From the NCBI GenBank assembly GCA_015277795.1, contig CP063848.1:682001-746000 (forward strand): a DNA stretch of 64,000 nucleotides, in the 5' to 3' direction. This document shows positions 17,315-28,645 of the stretch, piece after piece (position 1 is the first letter of the stretch; each line of letters starts with the position of its first letter). Source of the DNA: Massilia sp. UMI-21 (GTDB lineage Bacteria; Pseudomonadota; Gammaproteobacteria; Burkholderiales; Burkholderiaceae_D). The notes under the pieces were generated by a model, which was not told the DNA's origin, did not search any database, and was given only the letters and a program-made list of their open reading frames with translations. Position numbers and translations under genes: made by a program.

Positions 17315-19091
17315 GCGGCTTGCCGTTGGCGATGACCTCGCGGCAGTCGCCGCGCATCTTCGCGTCGTCGTAGTCGGTCCAGCCGTAGCTGTCGACGTAG
17401 CGTTTGTGGCGCTGGAAGGCCGGGTTCACGAAGCTCCAGGCGAGCCGCTCGTCGGGATAGCGGATGTCGGCCATGTCGAGCAGGGTGTGGAACATGTTCT
17501 CGGTCGAGAGCCTGGCCTTGCGGTGGCGCTGCAACTGGGCGATCTTGTCGGGGAAGCGCTCGCCGTAGCTGTTTGAATACCAGACGAAGGCCGGCACATG
17601 GAATTCGTACTGGGTGTTGTGGCCATGGAAGGCGATCTTGCACGACTTGTCGTACAGGGTCTGGCCATGGTCGGCCACGTACAGCAGCGAGGCCGGCACG
17701 CCGGTCTCCTTCAAGACCCCAATCACGTGCGACAGGAACCAGTCGGTATACAAGATGGCGCTGTCGTAGCTGTTGTTCATCTCCGGCTCGATGCGCGGAT
17801 TGGTGAAGTCGGGCTTGTCGATCGCGCGCAGCGAGGGCTGCCAGCGGTCGAATTCCTTCGGGTAGCGGTGGGCGTAGTTCCAGTGGCTGCCCAGGGTGTG
17901 CAGCACCACCAGCACCTTTCCGGCCGGCTCGGCGACGGCGCGCCGTAGCGGATCGAGCAGCACCGCGTCGTGACTGGACGCGTCGGAGATGCTGCCCAGG
18001 TTCAGGAACTGGACCTCGTCCGCCTCTTGCGCGAACACCGATACCGGGGTGTCGAACTTGCCGAACGAGACCTGGTTCGAGATCCAGAAGGTCTTGAAGC
18101 CGGCTTCCTTGAAGGCCGTCAAAAAGGATTTTTCCGAGAAGCCGTCCTTCAGGCTCTGCATCGCCGGCTTGCGCGAAATAATCACCGGCACCGACAGGCG
18201 GGTGGCCGATACCGGCGTGATCACGTCCTGCAGCATCACCAGGTTCTGTTCCTGCGCGAGCAGGGGCGTGGTCGCGCGCGCGTAGCCGTTCAGGCTCCAG
18301 CGGTCGAAGCGCGAGGATTCGCCCAGGACCACGACGAAGACTTGCGGGCCGTGCCCGTCCCCGGCCTGCCTGGCATGGAAGCGGAAGGCGGCGCTGCGCC
18401 GGTTCAGTTGCGCCAGGTAGACCCGCTCCTTGTAGAAGTCGAGGCCGCGCGCGGTCATGCCGAAGGGCCAGGAATGGGCGAACAGCGCCAGGTCGACGGG
18501 CGGCCTGGCCCAGGCGGGCAGGGCCGGCCAGCTGCCGGCGAAGGCGGCTGGGGAGCCGGACTGGGCGAACCCGGCTTTCTGTCCATAGCCCAGCACCGCC
18601 GCGCAGCCGCCGAGCGCCGCCAGCACGATCCAGCGCGAGCGGTCGTTCCAGTCCAGGTCGCGGGTGCGCCAGGCCACCACCCAGGTGCTGCCGAACCACA
18701 GCAGCACCGCGAGCAGCACCGCGCCCAGCAGCCAGGCTTTCGCGCCCAGGAATTCCAGCGCTTCGCTGGGACTGGTCTCGGCGATGACCCCGAGATGGTG
18801 GGTCGAGATGCCCTGCCCATAATACGTAAGCAGGTAGAGCTCGGTCGGCAAGGCGAGGAAGGCCGGCAGCAGGGCCAGGTGGAACCAGGCCGGGCGCTTG
18901 CACAGGGCCCAGGCCGCGATCCAGGCGAACAGGCTGGCGCCCAGCAGCTGCCAGGGGCTGTCCGCCTGCGCCGCCGTGCCCAGCAATTGGCCGGCGAAAG
19001 GCATGCTGGACAGCAGCACATAGCTCAGCAGCAGATAGAGCGTGGCGGGGCGCAGCAAGCGGGGCAGCAGCGGATGTGACAGGCGGGGCAT
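17301..19091 (-). CDS. Phosphoethanolamine transferase (EptA/CptA-like sulfatase-fold)
   Basis: 596 residues. Four to five N-terminal transmembrane helices (about 15-170) followed by a periplasmic sulfatase-fold domain from about 245. Metal and catalytic signatures: VVVLGESSRFDRWSLNGYAR (Glu258), candidate nucleophile Thr297 in SATRLSVP, HTLGSHWNYAHRYP, and VADHGQTL with HGHN nearby. The family transfers phosphoethanolamine from phosphatidylethanolamine to lipid A or core sugars, altering surface charge and polymyxin tolerance. The exact acceptor (lipid A or core heptose) cannot be assigned. It is transcribed alone, convergent with the MutS remnant. Confidence 0.85.
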   Translation of the reverse strand: MPRLSHPLLPRLLRPATLYLLLSYVLLSSMPFAGQLLGTAAQADSPWQLLGASLFAWIAAWALCKRPAWFHLALLPAFLALPTELYLLTYYGQGISTHHLGVIAETSPSEALEFLGAKAWLLGAVLLAVLLWFGSTWVVAWRTRDLDWNDRSRWIVLAALGGCAAVLGYGQKAGFAQSGSPAAFAGSWPALPAWARPPVDLALFAHSWPFGMTARGLDFYKERVYLAQLNRRSAAFRFHARQAGDGHGPQVFVVVLGESSRFDRWSLNGYARATTPLLAQEQNLVMLQDVITPVSATRLSVPVIISRKPAMQSLKDGFSEKSFLTAFKEAGFKTFWISNQVSFGKFDTPVSVFAQEADEVQFLNLGSISDASSHDAVLLDPLRRAVAEPAGKVLVVLHTLGSHWNYAHRYPKEFDRWQPSLRAIDKPDFTNPRIEPEMNNSYDSAILYTDWFLSHVIGVLKETGVPASLLYVADHGQTLYDKSCKIAFHGHNTQYEFHVPAFVWYSNSYGERFPDKIAQLQRHRKARLSTENMFHTLLDMADIRYPDERLAWSFVNPAFQRHKRYVDSYGWTDYDDAKMRGDCREVIANGKPLKRY

Positions 19092-19486
19092 GGGGTGGGA
19101 AGCGGGCGAAATCGGGGATACATCGGCTATGGATCGACTATTATGGGGTCTTTATAGCCGGAAATACATCATTCCTGCTGCAAGCCGCGGCGGCACTTTG
19201 TAGCACGCTTGCCACATCCATCCTGCCAAACCGCGGTTTACCCGCGCCGCGGGCTCCGCATCGGGCAAAGCGGTTGACCCCCTTGCGCATCGGGACTATA
19301 CTCGCGAGTTCTCGAATTTATTCTGCACATCTTATATAAGCACCGCGCATTCGCAGCCGCTCCTTCGGTGAGTGGCTTTCGTCGCCTCTGCTTTGGGTAG
19401 CGAATTCGGGACTAGGTTTCAGTCCCCGGACACGCGCAACAAGGGTCCGGGTCATCAACGTAGTTATTTTGTTGGATTTTTGAACG
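19092..19486. other. Intergenic region with str operon promoter and leader
   Basis: 395 bases between the divergent transferase and rpsL genes. It holds the promoter at 19274-19302 and a roughly 178-base untranslated leader. The leader contains several short GC-rich inverted stretches (for example around 19420-19455) but no recognised riboswitch. No convincing small gene is present. Confidence 0.6.
19274..19302 (+). promoter_or_regulatory. Sigma-70 promoter of the str operon
   Basis: TTGACC at 19274-19279 and TATACT at 19297-19302 with an ideal 17-base spacer. The start site would be near 19309, leaving a leader of about 178 bases before rpsL. It is the best-looking housekeeping promoter in the window and stands before a highly expressed operon. 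Confidence 0.82.
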
Positions 19487-19873
19487 ATGCCAACCATCAA
19501 TCAACTGATTCGCAAGCCGCGTGAAGCCGCGGTTGTGAAGAGCAAGTCCCCGGCACTGGAAAACTGCCCGCAGAAGCGCGGCGTTTGCACCCGTGTCTAC
19601 ACCACGACCCCGAAGAAGCCGAACTCGGCACTGCGTAAGGTCGCCAAAGTTCGCCTGACCAACGGTTTCGAAGTCATTTCGTACATCGGCGGTGAAGGCC
19701 ACAACCTGCAAGAGCACAGCGTCGTCCTGATCCGCGGCGGCCGTGTGAAAGACTTGCCGGGTGTGCGTTACCACATGGTCCGCGGCGCACTGGATACCCA
19801 GGGCGTGAAAGACCGTAAGCAGGCTCGCTCGAAGTACGGTGCGAAGCGCGCTAAAGCTGGCGCCAAGAAGTAA
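19487..19873 (+). CDS. rpsL: 30S ribosomal protein S12
   Basis: 128 residues, nearly identical in style to bacterial S12 (usually 123-126): [12 protein letters not shown], the decoding-centre loop [19 protein letters not shown], and [19 protein letters not shown]. The lysine in TPKKPNS, a site of streptomycin-resistance mutations, is wild type. S12 monitors codon-anticodon pairing. First gene of the str operon, ahead of rpsG, fusA and tuf. Only a weak Shine-Dalgarno is visible. Confidence 0.98.
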   Translation: MPTINQLIRKPREAAVVKSKSPALENCPQKRGVCTRVYTTTPKKPNSALRKVAKVRLTNGFEVISYIGGEGHNLQEHSVVLIRGGRVKDLPGVRYHMVRGALDTQGVKDRKQARSKYGAKRAKAGAKK

Positions 19874-20011
19874 TCCTGCGGACCCTGTCGCATACAGGTC
19901 ACATTATAAAAAGTTAAGTTGAGCCGGCCGGAAGGCCGAGTAAGTGAAAGATCATGAGGGTCTTTCGCGAGTGCGGACACCGCACTCAACTGAAGATAGG
20001 AAGGAATTGAA

Positions 20012-20482
20012 ATGCCACGTCGTCGTGAAGTACCCAAGCGCGAAATTCTGCCGGATCCAAAATTCGGCAACACCGATGTCGCCAAGTTCGTCAATGTTCT
20101 GATGCTGTCCGGCAAGAAATCGGTCGCTGAAAACATCATCTACGGTGCGTTCGAGCACATCCAGCAAAAATCGGGCAAGGACCCGCTGGAAGTGTTCACG
20201 ACCGCGATCAACAACTGCAAGCCGATGGTCGAGGTGAAATCCCGCCGCGTCGGCGGCGCCAACTACCAGGTGCCAGTGGAAGTTCGTCCGGTTCGTCGTA
20301 TGGCGCTGTCCATGCGTTGGTTGCGCGAAGCCGCAAACAAGCGCAGCGAAAAATCCATGCCACAACGCCTGGGTGGTGAACTGATGGAAGCCGCGGAAAT
20401 GCGCGGCGGCGCGATGAAGCGCCGTGACGAAGTTCACCGCATGGCTGAAGCGAACAAAGCGTTCTCGCACTTCCGCTTCTAA
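20012..20482 (+). CDS. rpsG: 30S ribosomal protein S7
   Basis: 156 residues, standard length. [19 protein letters not shown] at the N-terminus and the RNA-binding [22 protein letters not shown] and [16 protein letters not shown] segments are intact. S7 nucleates assembly of the 30S head. Strong AAGGA ribosome-binding site; 138 bases downstream of rpsL in the str operon. Confidence 0.98.
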   Translation: MPRRREVPKREILPDPKFGNTDVAKFVNVLMLSGKKSVAENIIYGAFEHIQQKSGKDPLEVFTTAINNCKPMVEVKSRRVGGANYQVPVEVRPVRRMALSMRWLREAANKRSEKSMPQRLGGELMEAAEMRGGAMKRRDEVHRMAEANKAFSHFRF

Positions 20483-20598
20483 GCAAATGGCCAGACCCTT
20501 CCGGGGGCGAGGCTGTGCAGTATCAGTTGTTCAGGCCGGGCACATTTTGACTCCAAGATGCCGCCCGGTTTTGTCCATTCAAAGATTTAGGAAAAATT

Positions 20599-22704
<2,106 letters not shown>

Positions 22705-22714
22705 TAAAAAATCC

Positions 22715-22741
22715 GGACAGGATGCCCAAGGCGTCCTGTCC
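22715..22741 (+). other. Intercistronic hairpin between fusA and tuf
   Basis: A 12-base-pair stem (GGACAGGATGCC at 22715-22726 against GGCGTCCTGTCC at 22730-22741, one G-U pair) with a three-base loop. No U-tract follows, so it is more likely an RNA-stability or processing element than a terminator on the plus strand. Confidence 0.5.
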
Positions 22742-22788
22742 AAACAGACTAAAAACAAACAATCGTTTCTTTTAAAGGAAGATAGGAA

Positions 22789-23979
22789 ATGGCAAAAGGT
22801 AAATTCGAACGGACCAAGCCGCACGTCAACGTCGGCACCATCGGTCACGTTGACCACGGTAAAACCACCCTGACGGCTGCAATCGCAACCGTCCTGTCGA
22901 AGAAGTTCGGCGGCGAAGCCAAGGCCTACGACCAGATCGACGCGGCTCCGGAAGAGAAGGCACGCGGCATCACCATCAACACCGCGCACGTCGAGTACGA
23001 AACCGAAAACCGTCACTACGCACACGTTGACTGCCCAGGCCACGCCGACTACATCAAGAACATGATTACCGGTGCCGCGCAGATGGACGGCGCGATCCTG
23101 GTGTGCTCGGCCGCTGACGGCCCGATGCCACAGACCCGCGAGCACATCCTGCTGGCGCGTCAGGTTGGCGTTCCGTACATCATCGTGTTCCTGAACAAGT
23201 GCGACCTGGTCGACGACGCAGAACTGCTGGAACTGGTCGAAATGGAAGTCCGCGAGCTCCTCTCGAAGTACGAGTTCCCAGGCGACGACCTGCCAATCAT
23301 CAAGGGTTCGGCACGTATGGCGCTGGAAGGCGCTGCTGGCGAAATGGGCGAAGAGTGCATCATCAAGCTGGCTGAAGCCCTGGACACCTACATCCCGACC
23401 CCGGAACGTGCCGTTGACGGCGCCTTCCTGATGCCGGTGGAAGACGTGTTCTCGATCTCGGGCCGCGGTACCGTGGTGACCGGTCGTGTCGAGCGCGGCA
23501 TCATCAAGGTCGGCGAAGAGATCGAAATCGTCGGTATCGTCGACACCGTCAAGACCACCTGCACCGGCGTGGAAATGTTCCGCAAGCTGCTGGACCAGGG
23601 TCAAGCTGGCGACAACGTCGGCCTGCTGCTGCGCGGCACCAAGCGTGAAGACGTCCAGCGTGGCCAGGTTCTGGCCAAGCCGGGCTCGATCAAGCCGCAC
23701 ACCGACTTCACCGGCGAAGTGTACGTCCTGTCGAAAGACGAAGGCGGCCGTCACACCCCGTTCTTCAACAACTACCGTCCGCAGTTCTACTTCCGTACGA
23801 CTGACGTGACCGGTTCGATCGTGCTGCCGGCCGACAAAGAAATGGTCATGCCAGGCGACAACGTGTCGATCACCGTCAAGCTGATCGCTCCGATCGCGAT
23901 GGAAGAAGGCCTGCGCTTCGCAATCCGCGAAGGTGGCCGTACCGTCGGCGCCGGCGTGGTTGCCAAGATCATCGCCTGA
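22789..23979 (+). CDS. tuf: Translation elongation factor Tu
   Basis: 396 residues, the normal length. G1 [11 protein letters not shown]2 region [14 protein letters not shown]3 [20 protein letters not shown] and G4 NKCDLVDD are intact, as is the C-terminal [13 protein letters not shown]. It delivers aminoacyl-tRNA to the ribosome. Strong AAGGAAG-type ribosome-binding site. Betaproteobacteria often have a second tuf near rpoB, which is not in this window. A strong hairpin ends the transcript just downstream. Confidence 0.98.
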   Translation: MAKGKFERTKPHVNVGTIGHVDHGKTTLTAAIATVLSKKFGGEAKAYDQIDAAPEEKARGITINTAHVEYETENRHYAHVDCPGHADYIKNMITGAAQMDGAILVCSAADGPMPQTREHILLARQVGVPYIIVFLNKCDLVDDAELLELVEMEVRELLSKYEFPGDDLPIIKGSARMALEGAAGEMGEECIIKLAEALDTYIPTPERAVDGAFLMPVEDVFSISGRGTVVTGRVERGIIKVGEEIEIVGIVDTVKTTCTGVEMFRKLLDQGQAGDNVGLLLRGTKREDVQRGQVLAKPGSIKPHTDFTGEVYVLSKDEGGRHTPFFNNYRPQFYFRTTDVTGSIVLPADKEMVMPGDNVSITVKLIAPIAMEEGLRFAIREGGRTVGAGVVAKIIA

Positions 23980-24022
23980 TAGCGATATCCGTTCGAAGGG
24001 CGGCGCAAGCCGCCTGAAGACT

Positions 24023-24054
24023 AAACAAATGTCGGCTTAGGCCGACATTTGTTT
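24023..24054 (+). terminator. Terminator after tuf
   Basis: A perfect 14-base-pair stem, AAACAAATGTCGGC at 24023-24036 and its complement at 24041-24054, around a TTAG loop. The right arm ends in GTTTA, so it can terminate on the plus strand. It lies 44 bases after the tuf stop and separates tuf from rpsJ. Confidence 0.8.
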
Positions 24055-24228
24055 ATCTGAGGGTTTTTTCAGCGTTCATGCGTGTCCGCTGAAACGCAAC
24101 ACTGGCCCGGGGGGCGTATACGCAGCCCGGACAAGTGTGTTACGATACCGACCCTGTTGCGCATCCGGATTTCCGTATGCGTTTTTTATTGCCACACTCC
24201 CGTGTGGTTCGCTCTTTAAGGAATAGCA

Positions 24229-24540
24229 ATGTCCAATCAAAAGATCCGCATCCGCCTGAAAGCGTTCGACTACAAGCTGATCGACCAGTCCGCACTGGAA
24301 ATCGTCGACACCGCCAAGCGCACCGGCGCAGTGGTCAAGGGCCCGGTCCCGCTGCCGACCCGCATCCAGCGTTTCGACGTCCTGCGTTCGCCGCACGTCA
24401 ACAAGACCTCGCGCGACCAGTTCGAAATCCGCACCCACCAGCGCCTGATGGACATCGTGGATCCGACCGACAAGACCGTCGACGCACTGATGAAGCTCGA
24501 CCTGCCGGCTGGCGTCGACGTCGAAATCAAGCTGCAGTAA
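24229..24540 (+). CDS. rpsJ: 30S ribosomal protein S10 (NusE)
   Basis: 103 residues, standard length: [58 protein letters not shown]10 works in the 30S head and, as NusE, couples RNA polymerase to the ribosome through NusG and in antitermination. TAAGGA ribosome-binding site. In most bacteria it is directly followed by rplC; here strong hairpins lie on both sides (24023-24054 and 24578-24613) and rplC is about 13.2 kb away, so rpsJ looks monocistronic. Confidence 0.98.
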   Translation: MSNQKIRIRLKAFDYKLIDQSALEIVDTAKRTGAVVKGPVPLPTRIQRFDVLRSPHVNKTSRDQFEIRTHQRLMDIVDPTDKTVDALMKLDLPAGVDVEIKLQ

Positions 24541-24577
24541 TCGCCTGATCGGCCGCAAGCGCTTGCGCTGCGGTAGC

Positions 24578-24613
24578 AAGGGCCGGGAAGTCCGCAGGGA
24601 CTTCCCGGCCCTT
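24578..24613. terminator. Terminator between rpsJ and a convergent gene
   Basis: A perfect 16-base-pair stem: AAGGGCCGGGAAGTCC at 24578-24593 and its complement at 24598-24613, loop GCAG. It starts 37 bases after the rpsJ stop. Symmetry and position between convergent genes fit a bidirectional terminator, though the U-tract is short. Confidence 0.8.
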
Positions 24614-24647
24614 GTCATTTGCGCTAAGGTTTTTGCTCGGCTGCGGC

Positions 24648-24839
24648 TCAATTGAGCAGTGCGTAGACGGTCGGGCCGAGCAAGGTGCCGGCGACGACGC
24701 CGCCGCCCAGCAGTACGATCAACAGGACATAGCGGCCGAGCCAGCCGACCAGCGTCGGGGCCATGCCCGTGAAATGCGAGCGCAGGCTGGCGCTGCTGAG
24801 TCGGGTGGCATCGTCCGGCAGGTGATCGAAGTTCGACAT
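24648..24839 (-). CDS. Small single-pass membrane protein, unknown function
   Basis: 63 residues: a soluble N-terminus MSNFDHLPDDATRLSSASL followed by one hydrophobic glycine-rich helix (about residues 36-58, YVLLIVLLGGGVVAGTLLG). The start at 24839 is set by GGAGG seven bases upstream; the frame extends further but without a better signal. No family recognised. It converges on rpsJ, with the 24578-24613 hairpin between. Confidence 0.6.
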   Translation of the reverse strand: MSNFDHLPDDATRLSSASLRSHFTGMAPTLVGWLGRYVLLIVLLGGGVVAGTLLGPTVYALLN

Positions 24840-25210
24840 GGGGCCTCCGTGCAAAAGCCCATTGTCGAGCGCGCTTTTACGACGCACTTTGTTCTGCCGC
24901 AGACCGCCTGCGCAGTTCCGCCTACCTTGTGCCGTCATCTTTCCGCCACGCCGGCGCGTTTCCTTACGCTTGCCTTAAAACCCGGCACGCTGCCAGCCGC
25001 GGCTCGCGGCTTTATGCGGGACCAATTGTTTCGCTCCAGTGGCCATGTTGTAATCGATGCAATGACAACCAGCTCATCAAGCATGCTCGCCGCCCATTGC
25101 ATTCACACCAGCGCGATCCGCCTGCGCCGCACTTCCTGGACGCAGCTTGCCGGCTACCCCTGCCTCGGATGCTTCATCCTGCTCGCCGGCCAGCTCGGCC
25201 GCATCGCCGG

Positions 25211-25798
25211 ATGAGGCGCGGCTGGCGGCCGCGTGCCGGGACAGGCGCGTGCATCCTGCTGGCGCACCTGGTGTTGTTGGCTGTCGTGATCCGCTACGCC
25301 GGCATCCCGTCCGCGCGCGAGGAAGCGCCCGACGCTGTCTACATGGCGCTCACGCTGGTTCCCGAGCGGACGGCGCCGCGCTTGCCGGAACCGGCGCTGA
25401 GCGCGCCGTCGCCGCCGCTGCGCCGCCACCGCGATCGTGTCGTGCGGCGCCAGGACGCCGCGGCGCCGGCGCCGGTGGAAACCCCCACCCTGGCGCGGCC
25501 CGGGCCACAGGACGCCACAGCGGAACGGCGTGCCGCGCAGCCGCGCAGGCTGGACATGGAGGCGCTGCGCGCCGCGGCGCGCGACGTGGAGCGAGAGGAT
25601 GGACGGAGCGCGTCGGAACGCCTGCGCGCGGCCGAACAGCTGCGCAGCGAAGACGACAGCCCGCTGGCCAGGGGCATCCGGCGCGCGAAGCGTCCGGACT
25701 GCCAGACCGCCTATGCCGGCGACAGCCCCAAGGCGGACCTCTTCATCCTGGTGCCGCTCGTGCTCGACACCATTCGCGACAAGGGCTGCAAGTGGTAA
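25211..25798 (+). CDS. Membrane-anchored protein of unknown function
   Basis: 195 residues from ATG 25211. A transmembrane helix at about 12-31 (ACILLAHLVLLAVVIRYAG), a proline/arginine-rich low-complexity region (about 45-105), a charged helical segment (DMEALRAAARDVEREDG) and a conserved-looking C-terminus with two cysteines (RPDCQTAYAGDSPKADLFIL and KGCKW). The layout recalls TonB-like envelope-spanning proteins but no TonB C-terminal domain is present. The ribosome-binding site is weak, and two other frames are also open here, so the call rests on the helix and the C-terminal order. Confidence 0.55.
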   Translation: MRRGWRPRAGTGACILLAHLVLLAVVIRYAGIPSAREEAPDAVYMALTLVPERTAPRLPEPALSAPSPPLRRHRDRVVRRQDAAAPAPVETPTLARPGPQDATAERRAAQPRRLDMEALRAAARDVEREDGRSASERLRAAEQLRSEDDSPLARGIRRAKRPDCQTAYAGDSPKADLFILVPLVLDTIRDKGCKW

Positions 25799-25891
25799 CC
25801 CGTCCCGGCAGCCGCACCAGGGTGCGGCGTGCGTCATGTGGCAGGCTTTCGCCGTATAGTCGCGCCTGAATCAAACGAAAAGAGGACGGGA

Positions 25892-26470
25892 ATGCGACCA
25901 CAACTCATGCTGGCGACGATGGCGCTCTTGAGCGCATGTGTGGACAAGGCCGCGCCGCCTGCGGCACCGGGCAATACCGGCACCGCGCCAGCCCAGGCGT
26001 CAGTTACAGCGCCAGCCGCGCCGGCCGCGCGCAGTCCGGCAGCGTCGGCCATGCTGAGCGCCGAAGGATTCAAGGCGGTCCGCTTCGGCATGACGCTGGC
26101 GCAGGCGGAGCAGGCGCTTGGCGGCAAGGCGATATTGCCCGACCCCGTCGATCCGGCCTGCAGCATGGTGCGCTTCAGTGACTTGCCCGGGCTGCGCTTC
26201 ATGGTCGAAAACGGTGTCGTCACCCGTGCCGATGCCGGACCGGGCGTTGCCAGTGCCGTGGCCAGCATCGGCGACACGCTGGCGCAGGTGCGCGCCGCGC
26301 ATCCGGAAGCGCAGCTCAGCGCGCACAAATACGATGCCAACGGCCACTACCTGAGCTTTCCCAGCGCCGACGGCCGCAGCGCCATCGTCCTGGAGGAGTC
26401 GGGCGGCAAGGTGACCGCGATGCGCGCCGGTCTCCAGCCCGCGGTTTCCTACGTCGAAACCTGCGGCTAG
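25892..26470 (+). CDS. Predicted lipoprotein of unknown function
   Basis: 192 residues. Signal peptide with lipobox LSAC and lipidated Cys16, an Ala/Pro-rich spacer to about residue 48, then a domain starting SAEGFKAVRFGMTLAQAEQALGG that resembles small periplasmic domains with a GMT-x-xQAE-x-xLG helix motif. Two further cysteines (in DPACSMVRF and at the C-terminus, VETCG) may form a disulfide. Start ATG 25892 follows GAGGAC. It converges with the Ter operon with only 31 bases between stops. No function can be assigned. Confidence 0.72.
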   Translation: MRPQLMLATMALLSACVDKAAPPAAPGNTGTAPAQASVTAPAAPAARSPAASAMLSAEGFKAVRFGMTLAQAEQALGGKAILPDPVDPACSMVRFSDLPGLRFMVENGVVTRADAGPGVASAVASIGDTLAQVRAAHPEAQLSAHKYDANGHYLSFPSADGRSAIVLEESGGKVTAMRAGLQPAVSYVETCG

Positions 26471-26501
26471 TCCACCGAAGCACGCGCCTCGGCCGGGTCG
26501 C

Positions 26502-27743
26502 TCAGCCTTTCGTGCCGGTCTTCCAGCGCAGGCCGAAGCCGAAGTGGCGATCCATCAGCTCGTGCGCGCTGGTGCCGCCCTGCTGCTGGAAGTACTCGGC
26601 CAGCTTGGTCACCTGCAGGCTTCCGTTCCGGTTCTCGATGAGCGCGATCGCGCACATCATCTGGTTGCCGCCGCCGTCCAGGCGCACCTCGATCGGGGCC
26701 TGGCCGGGCGCCGCGATGGTCACCACGCCATCGGTCGCCGCCCAGTTGGGAACGCCCTCGTAGATGAACGAGAAGATGAGCGCGCGGCGGATCTGGTCGA
26801 ACCGCTCGCCGTTGATAAACAGGTTCTCGCCGCCCGCCGCCGCGCCGGTGCGGTCGTCGGCGTCCAGCCGCATATAGGGTTCGCGCTCGAAGTCGCCCCA
26901 GGCGTTGCCGAGCGCCTGCACCAGCCCGCGCCGGCCGTCGGCCAGCTCGTACATGCAGCCGAGGTCGAGGTCGATGCCGCCGCGGCCCTTGCGCGGGCTT
27001 GCCGCGCCGATCAGCTTGTCGAAGAAGCCGGTTTTCGCAGGCTGGGGCGGCGCCGCGGTGGCCGACTGGTTCCAGTTCAGGTTCACGTGGATGCGCCCGA
27101 AGCCCTGGCCTGCACGCTTGTCGAGCGAGACCTTGTCGCCGCGCTTTTCCAGCGTGACCTTCGAGAGCGAGACGGGGGGGCTGGCTGGCGCGGCGGCGGG
27201 AGCGGGGGCGGGAGCGGCTGGTGGCGCCGCCGCCGGCGTCGCCTCGGTGCCGCCGAAATGCGCCAGCAGGGCCGACAGCCCGCCATTGAAACCCTGGCCG
27301 ACCGCGCCGAAGCGCCAGCTGCCGTCGCGGCGGTACAGCTCCGCCACGATCACCGCTTTTTCGTCGCCGAAGTCCGCGCCCGACCACGGAAAGCGCACCG
27401 CGCCGCCGAGCGTCAGGGCGCAGGCGCCGAGCGCGCGCATGGTCGGCGCGCCATCGATGGCGGCCACGAACACCAGCTTGGCGATCGTTGCCGGCAAGCG
27501 CTCGAGGTCGACGGCGAAGCGCGGGACGGCGCCCGGTTCCAGCCGCAGCGCCCCTTCGGGGCTGGCCAGCTGGTTGTAGAACACCATGTAGCGCTCGTCC
27601 GACAGGCGTTCGGCCGCATCCAGCCCGAAGCAGGATACGTCAACGGACATGCCGGGCGCCCCGATATCCACCTCGACGGTGAAAGTATTGCCGACGCCGA
27701 GATCGGCCAGCTTGCCTTTCTGGCCACGCGAAAACTGGTTCAT
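26502..27743 (-). CDS. TerA-like two-domain tellurium resistance family protein
   Basis: 413 residues. An N-terminal TerD-like domain (about 5-185; SVDVSCFGLDAAERLSDERYMVFYNQ, VIVAELYRRDGSWRFGAVGQGFNGGLSALLAHFG), an Ala/Pro-rich linker (about 190-220) and a C-terminal TerA-type domain (IHVNLNWNQ, GGIDLDLGCMYELADGRRG, AGGENLFING). TerD-type domains bind calcium and act in a cytoplasmic stress-response complex. Last gene of the Ter operon; its ATG overlaps the stop of the lyase-like gene by four bases and has a good AGGAGA. E. coli plasmid TerA is about 385 residues. Confidence 0.82.
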   Translation of the reverse strand: MNQFSRGQKGKLADLGVGNTFTVEVDIGAPGMSVDVSCFGLDAAERLSDERYMVFYNQLASPEGALRLEPGAVPRFAVDLERLPATIAKLVFVAAIDGAPTMRALGACALTLGGAVRFPWSGADFGDEKAVIVAELYRRDGSWRFGAVGQGFNGGLSALLAHFGGTEATPAAAPPAAPAPAPAAAPASPPVSLSKVTLEKRGDKVSLDKRAGQGFGRIHVNLNWNQSATAAPPQPAKTGFFDKLIGAASPRKGRGGIDLDLGCMYELADGRRGLVQALGNAWGDFEREPYMRLDADDRTGAAAGGENLFINGERFDQIRRALIFSFIYEGVPNWAATDGVVTIAAPGQAPIEVRLDGGGNQMMCAIALIENRNGSLQVTKLAEYFQQQGGTSAHELMDRHFGFGLRWKTGTKG

Positions 27744-28645
27744 GAGGGTTCTCCTTCCATCGATCGTGATCCAAAGCGGTGCGACTGCGCCACCAGGCCT
27801 TCGGCCCAGGCGCGGTGGGTGGCGACTTCGCACATCGCATCATCCATGCGGAACACGGCGGGGCTGGCGTCGTCGAGGATGGCGCGCGCCACCGCCAGGT
27901 CTTGCGGGCGCACCTGGTAGTGCTGCTCGATCGGGCCGATCTGGGTCGGGTGGATCGCGGTCTTGCCGACCATGCCGTAGGCGAGGTCTTCGAGCACTTC
28001 CTGGTCGAGCAGTTCGGGCAGGTCGAGGTATTCGAACACCGGCGCCGTCAGGGCAAAGCCCCAGGGACGGAAGGTGGTCACCAGGCGCGCGATCACCGGG
28101 CCGAGCGGGGTGCGGTAGATCGTCATGCCGCGCGGCCGGCGCAGGCCCAGCAGGGCCAGCAGGTCGTTGCCGCCGATGCGCAGGCAGAGGATGCGCTGGC
28201 GCACGCCGGGGGCGTCGAACACGGCGCGCAGCTGCTGCATTTCGCTGTCGCAGAAGACCTCCGCGGTCTCCAGGGTCGGCATCAGGAGGTGGGAGGTATC
28301 GCGCACCAGCCGGAAATAGGTCTCGAAATTGTGGCGCGTGACCTTGGGCAGCACGAAGCCGCTCAGTTTCTCGGCGCCGGGCATGGCCAGCACCCGGGCC
28401 AGCACGTCCGGGTTGCGCACCCGCACGAAGCGTTCGGCCGCGACGTCGGCGCGCATGTTCGCCAGCACCACCGACAGGTTGAACAGCGACCAGCTCAGTT
28501 CCCGGTCGGCGATCGCGTCCTCCAGGCAGAAGATGAGCGAGCGCGCCTGCGCCAGCTTGTCGCCGTTGGCGATTGCCGCCAGGTCCTTGTGATTGGCAGG
28601 CACGTACAGCGACGCACCCAGAGACTTATTGGCCAGATTAGCCAT
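27740..28645 (-). CDS. HpcH/HpaI aldolase/citrate lyase-like protein of the Ter module
   Basis: 301 residues in the HpcH/HpaI (CitE-like) TIM-barrel family: SLIFCLEDAI, ERFVRVRNP, SGFVLPKVT, LLMPTLETAEVF, LCLRIGGNDLLALLG and GKTAIHPTQIGPI match the conserved metal- and carboxylate-binding strands. The start ATG 28645 has AGGAG eight bases upstream and overlaps the end of the StiP gene by eight bases. In Ter clusters this enzyme belongs to a predicted small-molecule biosynthetic set with ATP-grasp, PRTase, HAD and StiP proteins; the substrate is unknown. Confidence 0.83.
   Translation of the reverse strand: MANLANKSLGASLYVPANHKDLAAIANGDKLAQARSLIFCLEDAIADRELSWSLFNLSVVLANMRADVAAERFVRVRNPDVLARVLAMPGAEKLSGFVLPKVTRHNFETYFRLVRDTSHLLMPTLETAEVFCDSEMQQLRAVFDAPGVRQRILCLRIGGNDLLALLGLRRPRGMTIYRTPLGPVIARLVTTFRPWGFALTAPVFEYLDLPELLDQEVLEDLAYGMVGKTAIHPTQIGPIEQHYQVRPQDLAVARAILDDASPAVFRMDDAMCEVATHRAWAEGLVAQSHRFGSRSMEGEPS

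Noticed and set aside
25147..25869. Alternative plus-strand frame overlapping the 195-residue membrane protein
   Set aside because: It lacks a transmembrane segment, signal or ordered domain and is Gly/Ala/Arg-biased; the 25211 frame has a clear helix and C-terminus.
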